NCBI RefSeq assembly: GCF_018704125.1
Contig: NZ_JAGTIS010000004.1
Span: 1-64,000 of the forward strand
Source of the DNA: Metapseudomonas boanensis
Lineage (GTDB): Bacteria > Pseudomonadota > Gammaproteobacteria > Pseudomonadales > Pseudomonadaceae
DNA: 64,000 nucleotides
Direction: 5' to 3'
The notes below the pieces were generated by a model. It was not told the origin of the DNA. It saw only the letters and a list, made by a program, of their open reading frames with translations, and did not search any database. The position numbers and the translations under genes are program-made. Shown piece after piece: positions 37,863 to 47,976 of this stretch (position 1 is its first letter; each line of letters starts with the position of its first letter).

Positions 37863-39212
37863 GTGGAAAGCATCAAACAACAAGAACAAGGAACGTACGC
37901 TGCGCCCCCAACCACCAATGGGCTGCTAGAACGTCTTTTCAAGCTCAGCCTGCACCGCACCACCGTGAAGACCGAACTAGCCGCAGGTCTCACAACGTTC
38001 ATCACCATGGCCTACATCATCTTCGTCAACCCCAACATCATGGCCGATGCTGGAATCGACCATGGTGCGGCCTTCGTCGCCACCTGCCTTGCAGCGGCTT
38101 TCGGCTGCTTCCTGATGGGTCTGTACGCCAACTGGCCCGTGGGCCTGGCGCCAGGCATGGGCCTTAACGCGTTTTTCACCTACACCGTGGTCAACACCAT
38201 GGGCTACAGCTGGCAGATCGCGCTGGGTGCGGTGTTCCTTTCCGGCGTGCTGTTCATGATCCTGACCTTCTCGCGCATTCGCGAATGGCTGCTCAACAGC
38301 ATCCCCAGCAGCTTGCGCTTTGCAATGGGCGCGGGGGTCGGGCTGTTCCTCGGGCTGATCGGCCTGAAGACCGCCGGCATCGTCGTCGCCCACCCGGCCA
38401 CCCTGGTGCACATTGGCGACCTCACCTCTCCCGGTCCACTGCTGGCTGCCATCTGCTTCCTGATGATCGCGGTGCTGGAATACCGCCGCGTGTTCGGCGG
38501 TATCCTGATCAGCATCCTCACCGTCACCCTGATCGGCGTCGGCCTGGGCATCGTCAAGTTCGGCGGAGTGTTCTCCATGCCGCCGAGCCTGGCTCCGACC
38601 TTCCTGGCCATGGACATAACCGGTGCCTTCGAAGTGTCCATGATCAGCGTGATCCTGGCCTTCCTCTTCGTGCATATGTTCGACACCGCCGGCACCCTGA
38701 TGGGCGTCGCCCAGCGCGCCAATCTGGTCCAGGAAGACGGCCGCATCGAGAACCTGTCCAGGGCCATGAAGGCTGACAGCGCCTCCAGCGTTTTCGGCGG
38801 CGTGCTCGGTGTTCCGCCGGTGACCAGCTATGTGGAAAGCGCCGCCGGCGTCGCCGCAGGTGGTCGCACCGGTCTGACTGCCGTGACCGTTGGCTTCCTG
38901 TTCATTGCCGCGATGTTCTTCGCCCCGCTGGCCGGCATGATCCCCGCCTACGCCACTGCCGGTGCACTGATCTATGTAGCCATGCTGATGATGGGCGGCA
39001 TGGCCCACATCGACTGGAAGGAACACACCGAGACCATCCCAGCCATCGTCACTGTGATCATGATGCCGCTGACCTTCTCGGTCGCCGACGGCATCGCCCT
39101 GGGCTTCGTGACCTACGTGGCCATGAAGGCGTTCACGGGCAAGTACAAGGACGTGTCCATCAGTTTGTATGCACTGTGCGTGATCTTTGTAGCCAAGTTC
39201 ATCTTCCTGTAA
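37863..39212 (+). CDS. NCS2 purine permease (AzgA type)
   Basis: A 449-aa inner-membrane permease of about 12 helices, AzgA-like adenine/guanine/hypoxanthine family: TELAAGLTTFITMAYIIFVNP at the first helix, GLAPGMGLNAFFTY, MFDTAGTLMGVA and GVPPVTSYVESAAGVAAGGRTGLTA. The start is GTG at 37863, with GAGGAG 10 nt upstream; the longer frame from 37752 runs through the operator. Codons 4-9 contain AACAACAAGAACAA, a perfect Hfq/Crc-type A-rich motif. It imports substrate for GuaD and Xdh. Confidence 0.92.
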   Translation: MESIKQQEQGTYAAPPTTNGLLERLFKLSLHRTTVKTELAAGLTTFITMAYIIFVNPNIMADAGIDHGAAFVATCLAAAFGCFLMGLYANWPVGLAPGMGLNAFFTYTVVNTMGYSWQIALGAVFLSGVLFMILTFSRIREWLLNSIPSSLRFAMGAGVGLFLGLIGLKTAGIVVAHPATLVHIGDLTSPGPLLAAICFLMIAVLEYRRVFGGILISILTVTLIGVGLGIVKFGGVFSMPPSLAPTFLAMDITGAFEVSMISVILAFLFVHMFDTAGTLMGVAQRANLVQEDGRIENLSRAMKADSASSVFGGVLGVPPVTSYVESAAGVAAGGRTGLTAVTVGFLFIAAMFFAPLAGMIPAYATAGALIYVAMLMMGGMAHIDWKEHTETIPAIVTVIMMPLTFSVADGIALGFVTYVAMKAFTGKYKDVSISLYALCVIFVAKFIFL

Positions 39213-39232
39213 GCTCAGGTTCAGCTAGACCG

Positions 39233-39262
39233 GGCCCTGCCACGATGTGGCAGGGCCTTTTC
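39233..39262 (+). terminator. terminator after the purine permease
   Basis: GGCCCTGCCAC and GTGGCAGGGCC form a perfect 11-bp stem with a 3-nt loop, then TTTTC. Confidence 0.9.
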
Positions 39263-39282
39263 ATTTATCGAGGAGAGAGCCT

Positions 39283-39909
39283 GTGAGCCTGGAAACCTGG
39301 CTGCTTTACAGCAGCGCCGCGCTGATCGTCATCCTGATCCCCGGACCGCTGTCTTTGCTGATGGTCAGCAACAGCCTCAACTATGGTCTGCGACGCTCGA
39401 CTCCGGCGTTTCTCGGCGGGGTTTCCGCCTCCATCTGCCTGCTCAGCGCTTCCGCCCTCGGCCTGGGCGCCCTGCTGCTGGCCTCGGAGAAGCTCTTCAG
39501 CGCCCTGAAGATCGTCGGCGCCCTTTATCTCTTCTATCTCGCCTGGCATAGCTGGCAAGAGTCGCGGCGCGCCGCCCAACAGGCCACCGCCGAAGAACAA
39601 CCGGTGAACCCGGGCTTTCACGCCATGTTCTGGAAAGCCTTCGGCCTGGGCGCCAGTAACCCGAAAGACATCCTGTTCTTCGCCGCCTTCCTGCCGCAGT
39701 TCCTCAGCGCCGAGCGCCCATTGCCGACCCAGTTGCTGGTCATGATCGCCACCTGGGCCGTGCTGGACCTGGGCTGCAAGCTGTTCTACGGCCTGAGCGC
39801 CCAGAGCGCGGCCCGCTACCTGCGTTCGGGAAAAGGCCACGTCTGGTTCAACCGCACCAGCGCAGCGCTGTTCAGCGGTGCTGGCGCAGCTTCCTTGTTA
39901 TCACGCTGA
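39283..39909 (+). CDS. LysE-family exporter
   Basis: A 208-aa LysE/RhtB family amino-acid or small-metabolite exporter. N-terminal LIPGPLSLLMVSNSLNYGLR is the family signature, with about six membrane helices. The start is GTG at 39283, set by GGAGAG upstream. It lies just past the permease terminator, so it needs its own promoter or read-through. The substrate is unknown, and the position inside the purine block does not by itself imply a purine role. Confidence 0.88.
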   Translation: MSLETWLLYSSAALIVILIPGPLSLLMVSNSLNYGLRRSTPAFLGGVSASICLLSASALGLGALLLASEKLFSALKIVGALYLFYLAWHSWQESRRAAQQATAEEQPVNPGFHAMFWKAFGLGASNPKDILFFAAFLPQFLSAERPLPTQLLVMIATWAVLDLGCKLFYGLSAQSAARYLRSGKGHVWFNRTSAALFSGAGAASLLSR

Positions 39910-39975
39910 GCTTTTCCACTGTCGGGGCGGCGGGAGCACATTCCGCCCCCACCCGCCCGCCCCCCCACAAGGGCA

Positions 39976-40022
39976 TGGCGGATTTCCGCCAAAAATCATC
40001 TAAACCACGGCGGCATTCCGCC
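39976..40022. promoter_or_regulatory. paired palindromes, candidate enhancer sites for sigma-54 activator
   Basis: TGGCGGATTTCCGCCA (39976-39991, perfect) and GGCGGCATTCCGCC (40009-40022) have centres exactly 32 bp apart, three helical turns. They lie about 75-110 bp upstream of the -24/-12 promoter, the usual place for an enhancer-binding protein. Confidence 0.7.
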
Positions 40023-40088
40023 ACCAATTACCTCCAAGCTCTTCCGATTCGCCCCTCTTGCCCGCATCAGCTCTGGGCCTCGCGCCTC

Positions 40089-40103
40089 TGGCATGTTGCT
40101 TGC
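40089..40103 (+). promoter_or_regulatory. sigma-54 promoter of the TRAP operon
   Basis: TGGCATGTTGCTTGC keeps GG at -24 and GC at -12 with the canonical spacing (consensus TGGCACG-N4-TTGC). The dctP start is 159 bp downstream. RpoN control of C4-dicarboxylate TRAP systems by DctB/DctD is known in P. aeruginosa. Confidence 0.8.
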
Positions 40104-40238
40104 CATTGCTTCGTCAGCGAGCCAACAAGAACAAGCCCAGCCGCGCATAATCTCCACCTGACCGTGCCAAGGCATGGTTGCCGCCTAGACTTCCTCTTGT
40201 TGCTTCGCCAATACAGCGCCCCTGCGCTTTACTCAGCC

Positions 40239-40249
40239 AAGAACAATAA
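40239..40249 (+). promoter_or_regulatory. Hfq/Crc-type A-rich motif before dctP
   Basis: AAGAACAATAA, a perfect AANAANAANAA, abuts the GAGG ribosome site of dctP. Confidence 0.6.
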
Positions 40250-41257
<1,008 letters not shown>

Positions 41258-41320
41258 TCCGCACGCCACCGGGGCTGGCTCTGCCCGCCCCTCGCGGCAC
41301 GACGCTTCAGCCATCGGGAG

Positions 41321-41974
41321 ATGCCATCCATGAACGCCTTGCGGCGCGTCTGGGACCACTTCGAGGAAGCCTTCATCGCCTTCCTCATGGCGGCCATGAC
41401 GCTGGTGACCTTCGTCTACGTCATCCTCAACAATCTTTACACCCTGTTCTACAACCTCGCTGACCGCTGGGAAGCCGCCAGCGATACGCTCTTCGCCATC
41501 GGCGACAGTATCCTCGCCATGGCCCAGGCCATGACCTGGAGCAACTCGCTGACCAAGGCGCTGTTCGCCTGGCTGATCTTCTTCGGTCTCGCCTACGGTG
41601 TGCGCACTGCTGGCCACATTGGCGTCGACGCGTTGGTCAAGCTCACGCCTCGGCGAGTCCAGCGCCTCATCGGCATCATCGCCTGCCTCTGCTGCCTGGG
41701 TTACGCCGGCCTGCTCAGCGTAGCCAGCTTTGAGTGGGTGCAGACCCTGTTCACCGCAGCCATAGGCGCCGAAGACCTGGGCCACTATGGCGTGCAGCAA
41801 TGGCACATCGGCCTGATCGTGCCGCTGGGCTTCGCCATGGTGTTCATCCGATTCGCGGAGATCCTCGTACGCCTCCTGCAGAATCGCCAGACGGGCCTGG
41901 GCCTGGCCGATGAGGCGGCCGAAGTGCTCAAGCTGACCGAACACGACGAGCCGCACAAGGAAGACAAGCCATGA
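41321..41974 (+). CDS. dctQ: TRAP transporter small membrane subunit DctQ
   Basis: A 217-aa protein with four membrane segments and the DctQ motif near GVRTAGHIGVDALVKLTP. It is longer than some DctQ (about 170 aa) because of an extra loop after helix 1 (LADRWEAASDTLFAIGD). The DctM start overlaps its stop as ATGA. Confidence 0.92.
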   Translation: MPSMNALRRVWDHFEEAFIAFLMAAMTLVTFVYVILNNLYTLFYNLADRWEAASDTLFAIGDSILAMAQAMTWSNSLTKALFAWLIFFGLAYGVRTAGHIGVDALVKLTPRRVQRLIGIIACLCCLGYAGLLSVASFEWVQTLFTAAIGAEDLGHYGVQQWHIGLIVPLGFAMVFIRFAEILVRLLQNRQTGLGLADEAAEVLKLTEHDEPHKEDKP

Positions 41975-43254
41975 CCGTCCTGTTCCTCTTCTTCCTGCTG
42001 TTCCTGCTGATGTTCATCGGCGTGCCCATTGCCATCTCCCTCGGCCTCGCGGGCTCGATGACCATCATCCTGTTCAGCCCCGACTCGGTCCGCTCATTGG
42101 CGATCAAGCTCTTCGAGACCTCCGAGCACTACACGTTGCTAGCCATTCCCTTCTTCCTGCTGGCCGGCGCCTTCATGACCACCGGGGGGGTGGCTAAACG
42201 CCTGATCGACTTCGCCAACGCCTGCGTCGGCCATATTCGGGGCGGCCTGGCAATCGCCGCCGTGCTGGCCTGCATGCTGTTCGCTGCACTTTCCGGCTCT
42301 TCACCCGCCACGGTGGCAGCCGTCGGCTCGATCGCCATCGCCGGCATGGTCCGCTCCGGCTATCCGCAGGCGTTCGGCGCTGGCATTGTCTGCAACGCGG
42401 GCACCCTGGGCATCCTCATCCCGCCATCGATCGTCATGGTGGTTTATGCCGCCGCCACCGAAACCTCGGTGGGCAAGCTGTTCATGGCCGGCGTCGTGCC
42501 TGGGATCATGCTCGGGGCGGTGCTGATGATCGCGATCTACATCGTCGCCGTGAAGAAGAACCTGCCCGCCCTGCCCCGCGCGACCTTCCGCGAGTGGCTC
42601 TCCGCAGCACGCAAGGCTATCTGGGGTCTGCTGCTGATGCTGATCATCCTCGGCGGCATCTACTCCGGGATGTTCACACCCACGGAAGCGGCGGCTGTGG
42701 CCGCAGTGTATTCGGCCTTCATCGCCCTGTTCGTCTACAAGGACATGACCCTGAGCGAAGCGCCGAAGGTGCTGCTGGAGTCCGGCAAGCTGTCCATCAT
42801 GCTGATGTTCATCATCGCCAACGCCATGCTCTTCGCCCACGTGCTGACGACCGAGCAGCTACCGCAACAGATCACCGCCTGGGTGATTGACGCAGGCCTG
42901 ACACCAGTGACTTTCCTGCTGGTGGTGAACATCGTGCTGCTGATCGCCGGAGCGTTCATGGAGCCATCGGCGATCATCCTGATTCTGGCGCCCATCCTGT
43001 TCCCCATCGCCACGAAGTTGGGTATCGACCCCATCCACCTCGGCATCATCATGGTGGTGAACCTGGAGATTGGCCTGGTAACCCCACCTGTAGGCCTGAA
43101 CCTCTTCGTCACTTCGGCGGTAACCGGCATGCCCCTCACCCGGACCATCCATGCAGCCATGCCCTGGTTGATGATCCTCCTGGCATTCCTGGTCCTGGTC
43201 ACCTACGTGCCCTGGATATCGCTAGTACTGCCGAACTGGCTGGGCATGACCTGA
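41971..43254 (+). CDS. dctM: TRAP transporter large membrane subunit DctM
   Basis: A 427-aa integral membrane subunit with about 12 helices. DctM signatures include IPFFLLAGAFMTTGGVAKRL, ALSGSSPATVAAVGSIAI, NAGTLGILIPPSIVMVVYAA and GLVTPPVGLNLFVTSAVT. Coupled to dctQ by a 4-bp overlap. It completes the tripartite transporter, and a terminator follows. Confidence 0.95.
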   Translation: MTVLFLFFLLFLLMFIGVPIAISLGLAGSMTIILFSPDSVRSLAIKLFETSEHYTLLAIPFFLLAGAFMTTGGVAKRLIDFANACVGHIRGGLAIAAVLACMLFAALSGSSPATVAAVGSIAIAGMVRSGYPQAFGAGIVCNAGTLGILIPPSIVMVVYAAATETSVGKLFMAGVVPGIMLGAVLMIAIYIVAVKKNLPALPRATFREWLSAARKAIWGLLLMLIILGGIYSGMFTPTEAAAVAAVYSAFIALFVYKDMTLSEAPKVLLESGKLSIMLMFIIANAMLFAHVLTTEQLPQQITAWVIDAGLTPVTFLLVVNIVLLIAGAFMEPSAIILILAPILFPIATKLGIDPIHLGIIMVVNLEIGLVTPPVGLNLFVTSAVTGMPLTRTIHAAMPWLMILLAFLVLVTYVPWISLVLPNWLGMT

Positions 43255-43284
43255 TCCCTTGCGCATCTCCCCGTGATGCGTTTC

Positions 43285-43310
43285 AGCCCGGCCTTGTGCC
43301 GGGCTTTTTT
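43285..43310 (+). terminator. terminator after dctM
   Basis: AGCCCGGC and GCCGGGCT form a perfect 8-bp stem with a 5-nt loop, then T6. Confidence 0.92.
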
Positions 43311-43411
43311 ATGGTTCTTCGCAGAATCTGGGAGAAGAGCGAGTTGACAGTCGGGGAAGCGGGTAAATTGGCAATCGCCAAACATCCCAACCCCCACCCC
43401 CTGCTATCGCC

Positions 43412-43771
43412 GTGCATCCTATTGATCTTGCCCCTTTCTGGCCGGGCTACGAGGTCGTCGCCTGTCGCCAATCCACTCACGACACCCTGCTGATCAGTCT
43501 TGAACCGCAAACCGAGCGCTTACCGATTTGCGGCCGCTGTGCCAAACCCAACCTGTGGATCCACGAGCAGCAGCACATCCGCCAGGTGCGGGATCGTGAC
43601 CTGCAGGATCAGCGCGTCCTGCTACAACTGCCGGTGCGTCGCGTGCGGACGCGTATCCGAGCGGATCGACTGTCTGGCGCCGGCTTCCCGCCTTCTCCGG
43701 AAAGCAGCCTGCAACACCTCCTTGGCGGACTTGTCGGGCGGAGTGACACATCGAAGGCGCGCGAAACCTTG
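43412..43771 (+). pseudogene. ISL3-type transposase remnant
   Basis: The frame starting MHPIDLAPFWPGYEVVACR keeps the N-terminal zinc-ribbon region of ISL3-family transposases (CGRCAKPNLWIHEQQHIRQVRDRDL, then LQLPVRRVR). After VRR the matching continuation (CGRVSERIDCLAPASRL) is in another frame, so there is a frameshift, and the sequence stops well short of a full transposase (about 400 aa). A decayed insertion sequence between dctM and uraH. No terminal inverted repeats were identified. Confidence 0.75.
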
Positions 43772-43825
43772 TAGGAGCCAGCTTGCTGGCGAATGGCGCA
43801 TGTTCGCCAGCAAGCTGGCTCCTAC
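43771..43825. repeat. REPIN after the transposase remnant
   Basis: GTAGGAGCCAGCTTGCTGG and inverted partner ending GCTGGCTCCTAC, near-identical in its arms to the copy at 33718. Confidence 0.92.
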
Positions 43826-43937
43826 AGAGAGAGTACCGGCTATCCGGCTGTCAACTCGCCTCTCCCCCAGATTCCGCGATGAACCTTTTTTATAATTGGG
43901 CGTGGCAGTGTGCGCGGGCGCCCTGGTTTTTCTCAGA

Positions 43938-43966
43938 CAAAAAAAGCCCGCAGTGTGAGCGGGCTA
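43938..43966 (-). terminator. terminator after uraH
   Basis: On the minus strand AGCCCGC, a 7-nt loop and GCGGGCT are followed by T7. It lies 40 bp past the uraH stop. Confidence 0.9.
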
Positions 43967-44005
43967 GAAGGACTCGTTGAGTCGAGGGTAACGAGAACCG
44001 TAATA

Positions 44006-44359
44006 CTAGCTGCCCCGATACGTGGAGTAACTGTAGGGCGAAATCAGCAGCGGCACGTGGTAGTGATCCTGCTCGGCGGAAATGCCAAAGCGCAGCACTA
44101 CGACATCCAGGAAAGCGGGCTCAGGCAGCTTCACCCCACGGGCGCGGTAGTAATCTCCGGCATGGAAGTGCAACTGATAGACGCCGCTCTGGTAGTCGGC
44201 GCCCTGCAGCAGAGGCGTATCGCAGCGGCCGTCATCGTTGGTGTTGGCGGTGGCAACCAGCTCCATGCCTGCGCCTTCTACGCGGTAGAGCTCGATCTTG
44301 ATGTCACGGCCAGGGCAGCCGTGGGCGGCATCCAATACATGCGTGGTCAAACGTCCCAT
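44006..44359 (-). CDS. uraH: 5-hydroxyisourate hydrolase
   Basis: A 117-aa transthyretin-like HIU hydrolase that converts 5-hydroxyisourate to OHCU. The N-terminal LTTHVLDAAHGCPG, middle GVYQLHFHAGDYYRARG and the diagnostic C-terminal YRGS tetrapeptide are present, including the His near position 7 and Arg/Ser of the active site. It is divergent from puuE; the 425-bp gap carries two TTGTAxACAA sites, one for each direction. Confidence 0.96.
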   Translation of the reverse strand: MGRLTTHVLDAAHGCPGRDIKIELYRVEGAGMELVATANTNDDGRCDTPLLQGADYQSGVYQLHFHAGDYYRARGVKLPEPAFLDVVVLRFGISAEQDHYHVPLLISPYSYSTYRGS

Positions 44360-44517
44360 TGCTCGCTGGGCGCCTTCAGGGCCGGTCGATCAGGCCGCTG
44401 GCGAGACGCCACACCTCCTCTGCTTGTTGAAATCGGTGCATGGACAGGGCCGAAAGCCCTGGTTCGGTGCGCAGAATAACATGCGCCCAATGAAATGTAA
44501 GACACAAACAAAGAAAA

Positions 44518-44527
44518 TTGTACACAA
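44518..44527. promoter_or_regulatory. TTGTACACAA operator candidate before uraH
   Basis: TTGTACACAA about 160 bp upstream of the uraH start, same sequence as the site before gntR at 37352. Confidence 0.6.
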
Positions 44528-44701
44528 TATCAACCTCCAATCCGAATACCTCACCCGAGGTATAGCCGATCTTTGGTTTGCGAGTGGAAAGGCCAGGTTC
44601 CGGGCTTTACGCCACCATGACTTGACCGATCGGGCAAGTTTCTTGCTTGGACAGGCGGTAACGAATTTGGCAAAGTTTTGATTTACAAAACGCAAATCAA
44701 T

Positions 44702-44711
44702 TTGTATACAA
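44702..44711. promoter_or_regulatory. TTGTATACAA operator candidate before puuE
   Basis: A perfect palindrome 74 bp upstream of the puuE start, in A+T-rich promoter-like DNA. Confidence 0.65.
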
Positions 44712-44784
44712 TCACCCCATCCGTGATCGCACCTCCATTCCAGGACGGCGATGACCGTCCAACAGACTAGAAAGGAAGACTGCA

Positions 44785-45714
44785 GTGAGCGCTGATTACC
44801 CACGCGACCTGATCGGTTATGGCAACAACCCTCCGCATCCGCAATGGCCGGGTGAGGCCCGTATCGCGTTGTCCTTCGTGCTGAACTACGAGGAAGGTGG
44901 CGAACGCAACATTCTCCATGGCGACAAGGAGTCCGAAGCCTTCCTGTCCGAAATGGTTGCCGCCCAGCCGCTGCAAGGCGCGCGCAACATGAGCATGGAG
45001 TCTTTATACGAATATGGCAGCCGTGCTGGCGTCTGGCGTTTGCTCGACCTGTTCAAGCGTCATGACATTCCGCTGACCATCTTCGCCGTGGCCATGGCTG
45101 CGCAACGCCATCCCGACGTGATCCGCGCCATGGTCGAAGCCGGCCACGAGATCTGCAGCCACGGCTACCGCTGGATCGACTACCAGTACATGGACGAGGC
45201 CCAGGAGCGCGAGCACATGCTCGAGGCCATCCGCATCCTCGCCGAACTGACCGGAGAGCGCCCGGTGGGCTGGTACACAGGCCGCACCAGCCCCAATACC
45301 CGTCGCCTGGTGATGGAGGAAGGCGGCTTCCTCTATGACTCCGACACCTATGACGATGACCTGCCCTACTGGGAACCCAACAACCCCACTGACAAGCCGC
45401 ACCTGGTTATCCCCTACACCCTGGATACCAACGACATGCGCTTCACCCAGGTGCAGGGCTTCAACAAGGGCGACGACTTCTTCCAATACCTGAAGGACGC
45501 GTTCGACGTGCTTTACGCCGAAGGTGCCGCTGGCGCGCCGAAGATGCTGTCGATCGGCATGCATTGCCGCTTGCTGGGCCGTCCGGCACGCATCGCCTCC
45601 CTGGCGCGTTTCATCGACTACGTGAAGGGCCATGAGAAAGTCTGGTTCGCCCGCCGCGCCGACATCGCCCGCCACTGGCACGCCACCCACCCTTTCAAAG
45701 AGCAAGCGAAATGA
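44785..45714 (+). CDS. puuE: cofactor-independent allantoinase PuuE
   Basis: A 309-aa polysaccharide-deacetylase-fold allantoinase that hydrolyses allantoin to allantoate. It has NYEEGGERNILHGD, GHEICSHGYRW, GWYTGRTSPNTRRL and YDSDTYDDDLPYW. The start is GTG at 44785, with AGGAAG upstream. It is first in an apparent operon puuE-uraD-alc-allA-puuD; uraD overlaps its stop by 4 bp. Confidence 0.95.
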   Translation: MSADYPRDLIGYGNNPPHPQWPGEARIALSFVLNYEEGGERNILHGDKESEAFLSEMVAAQPLQGARNMSMESLYEYGSRAGVWRLLDLFKRHDIPLTIFAVAMAAQRHPDVIRAMVEAGHEICSHGYRWIDYQYMDEAQEREHMLEAIRILAELTGERPVGWYTGRTSPNTRRLVMEEGGFLYDSDTYDDDLPYWEPNNPTDKPHLVIPYTLDTNDMRFTQVQGFNKGDDFFQYLKDAFDVLYAEGAAGAPKMLSIGMHCRLLGRPARIASLARFIDYVKGHEKVWFARRADIARHWHATHPFKEQAK

Positions 45715-46226
45715 GCCGCTTCCAGACCTGCACTCCGTCCTGCCTGTCCCGCGAGGCCTTCGTCACGACCTTCGCCGACATCTACGAGCACTCGCCCTGG
45801 GTAGCCGAGAAGGCCTTCGACCTGGGTCAGGACACCAGCATCGACGACATCGACGGCCTGCATCAGCGCATGGCCGACCTGTTGCTCAGCGCCAGCCATG
45901 AAGCCCAGCTGGCGCTGATCAACGCTCACCCGGACCTGGCTGGCAAGGCCGCCGTTCGTGGCGAGTTGACTGAAGCCAGCACCTCCGAACAGGCCGGTGC
46001 CGGCATCCACCAATGCACGGCTGAAGAGTTCGCTCGCTTCACCGCGCTGAACGACGCCTACAAGGCCAAGTTCGGGTTTCCTTTCATCATGGCGGTGAAA
46101 GGCAGCAACCGGCACCAGATCCTGGCGGCATTCGAGGAGCGCATCCACAACTCCCCCGAAGCCGAGTTTTCCAGGGCGTTGGTCGAGATCAACAAGATCG
46201 CGCTGTTCCGTCTGCAGCAAATGTAA
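45711..46226 (+). CDS. uraD: OHCU decarboxylase
   Basis: A 171-aa decarboxylase producing (S)-allantoin from OHCU. It has the family active-site block [13 protein letters not shown] (catalytic His), [15 protein letters not shown] and a C-terminal LFRLQQM. Length is normal. Coupled to puuE by an ATGA overlap, and alc starts 55 bp later. Confidence 0.96.
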   Translation: MSRFQTCTPSCLSREAFVTTFADIYEHSPWVAEKAFDLGQDTSIDDIDGLHQRMADLLLSASHEAQLALINAHPDLAGKAAVRGELTEASTSEQAGAGIHQCTAEEFARFTALNDAYKAKFGFPFIMAVKGSNRHQILAAFEERIHNSPEAEFSRALVEINKIALFRLQQM

Positions 46227-46281
46227 GTCGCAGGCGCACCGCTCCCTCCATATCGCCCTCAATTCAAGGCAGACAAAACAG

Positions 46282-47277
46282 ATGAAAAGCTACGCCGTCC
46301 CGTTCGAGAAATACGTCAACCTCGCCGACGCCCGTCTCGGCACCAAGGCCATCTTCGTCACCGACGACTGGTTCGCTGACGTAAACCGACTGTTCCAGCC
46401 GACTCCGGCTGTCTGGAAGGAGGGCGTTTTCGATGATAACGGCAAGTGGATGGACGGCTGGGAATCCCGCCGTAAGCGTTTCGAAGGCTACGACTACGCC
46501 GTAATTCGCCTGGGCGTACCGGGCTCGATCAAGGGCGTGGACATCGATACCAGCCACTTCACCGGCAACTTCCCGCCGTCCGCCTCGCTGGAAGGTTGCT
46601 TCGTCGCAGAAGGCGACCCGACCGACGCTACCGAGTGGACCGAAGTACTGCCGTCCGTGGAGCTGAAGGGCAACAGCCACCACTACCACGAAATCGCCAA
46701 CGCGCAGGCCTTCACTCACCTGCGGTTCAACATCTATCCCGACGGTGGCGTGGCCCGCCTGCGCGTGTACGGTATCCCGTTCCGCGACTGGTCCGCGATC
46801 GGCGACAACGAGCAGGTCGACCTGGCAGCAGCGCTGAATGGTGGTCGCGCCCTTGCCTGCTCCGACGAGCACTTCGGCCGCATGGGCAACATCCTCAACC
46901 CGGGCCGTGGCATCAACATGGGCGATGGCTGGGAAACCGCCCGTCGCCGTACCCCGGGCAACGACTGGGTGATCGTCGCCCTGGGCCATCCGGGCGAAAT
47001 CGAGCGTATTGTGGTGGATACCCTGCACTTCAAGGGCAACTACCCGGACAGCTGCTCGATCCAGGCGGCCTACGTCAAAGGCGGCACCGACAGCCAGATC
47101 GAGACCCAGAGCCTGTACTGGCGCGAGCTGTTGCCGAGCCAGAAACTCTCGATGCACGCCGAGCATGAGTTCGCCGAGCAGATCAGAGCCCTTGGCCCGG
47201 TGACCCACGTGCGCCTGAACGTGTTCCCGGACGGTGGCGTAAGCCGTCTGCGCCTGTTCGGCAAGGTGGCGAAGTAA
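46282..47277 (+). CDS. alc: allantoicase
   Basis: A 331-aa allantoicase that splits allantoate into ureidoglycolate and urea. It has two homologous jelly-roll halves, visible as paired motifs: [22 protein letters not shown] in the first half and [21 protein letters not shown] in the second, each followed by [19 protein letters not shown] or [19 protein letters not shown]. The length matches the family. Confidence 0.96.
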   Translation: MKSYAVPFEKYVNLADARLGTKAIFVTDDWFADVNRLFQPTPAVWKEGVFDDNGKWMDGWESRRKRFEGYDYAVIRLGVPGSIKGVDIDTSHFTGNFPPSASLEGCFVAEGDPTDATEWTEVLPSVELKGNSHHYHEIANAQAFTHLRFNIYPDGGVARLRVYGIPFRDWSAIGDNEQVDLAAALNGGRALACSDEHFGRMGNILNPGRGINMGDGWETARRRTPGNDWVIVALGHPGEIERIVVDTLHFKGNYPDSCSIQAAYVKGGTDSQIETQSLYWRELLPSQKLSMHAEHEFAEQIRALGPVTHVRLNVFPDGGVSRLRLFGKVAK

Positions 47278-47281
47278 GCGT

Positions 47282-47393
47282 TTGACCCTTTCTCCCGCTG
47301 GGAGAAGGTGCCCCTAAGGGGCGGATGAGGGATGCTCCGTGCAAGGCACGGCGTCCCTTACCCCTGCCCCCTCTCCCGGAGGGAGGGGGGGAT
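47282..47393. repeat. CCCTCTCCC-type intergenic repeat before allA
   Basis: TTTCTCCCGCTGGGAGAAGG, then a GCGGATGAGGGA block and a right arm CCCCCTCTCCCGGAGGGAGG. Same orientation as the copy at 34779 and similar over its length. Confidence 0.8.
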
Positions 47394-47420
47394 GAACTGA
47401 ACTGAACAAGTAGAACAGCC

Positions 47421-47924
47421 ATGCGTACCCTGAAGATCGAGCCCCTGACCAAAGAAGCCTTCGCCCCCTTCGGAGATGTGATCGAAACCGAAGGCAGCGA
47501 ATACTTCATGATCAACAACGGCTCCACCCGCCGCTACCACAAGCTGGCAACCGTGGAGACCGCGCAGCCGGAGGATCGGGCGATCATCAGCATTTTCAGC
47601 GCCGAGTCCCTGGAAATGCCGCTACGCATACGCATGCTGGAGCGCCATCCGCTGGGCAGCCAAGCGTTCATACCGCTGCTCGGCAACCCCTTTCTGGTCG
47701 TGGTCGCGCCACTTGGCGATGTACCTGTACCGGGCTTGGTCCGTGCCTTCCTCAGCAATGGCAGGCAGGGCGTTAATTACCATCGCGGCGTCTGGCACCA
47801 CCCGGTGCTGACGATCGAAAAGCGGGATGACTTCCTGGTGGTTGATCGCAGTGGTTCCGGGAACAACTGCGACGAGCATTACTTCACTGAGGACGAGCAA
47901 CTGCTCCTCGACCCCCACCACTAA
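47421..47924 (+). CDS. allA: ureidoglycolate lyase
   Basis: A 167-aa ureidoglycolate lyase, releasing glyoxylate and urea from ureidoglycolate. Cupin-fold signatures are FGDVIET, LERHPLGSQAFIPL and QGVNYHRGVWHHPVL with the metal-binding His cluster. It lies between the repeat and puuD. It feeds glyoxylate to the gcl pathway at the right end of the window. Confidence 0.95.
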   Translation: MRTLKIEPLTKEAFAPFGDVIETEGSEYFMINNGSTRRYHKLATVETAQPEDRAIISIFSAESLEMPLRIRMLERHPLGSQAFIPLLGNPFLVVVAPLGDVPVPGLVRAFLSNGRQGVNYHRGVWHHPVLTIEKRDDFLVVDRSGSGNNCDEHYFTEDEQLLLDPHH

Positions 47925-47976
47925 TAAGAGAAGCCCAACGATCGGCGTGCCGGTCGGCGGGAAAGAGGTAACAACT

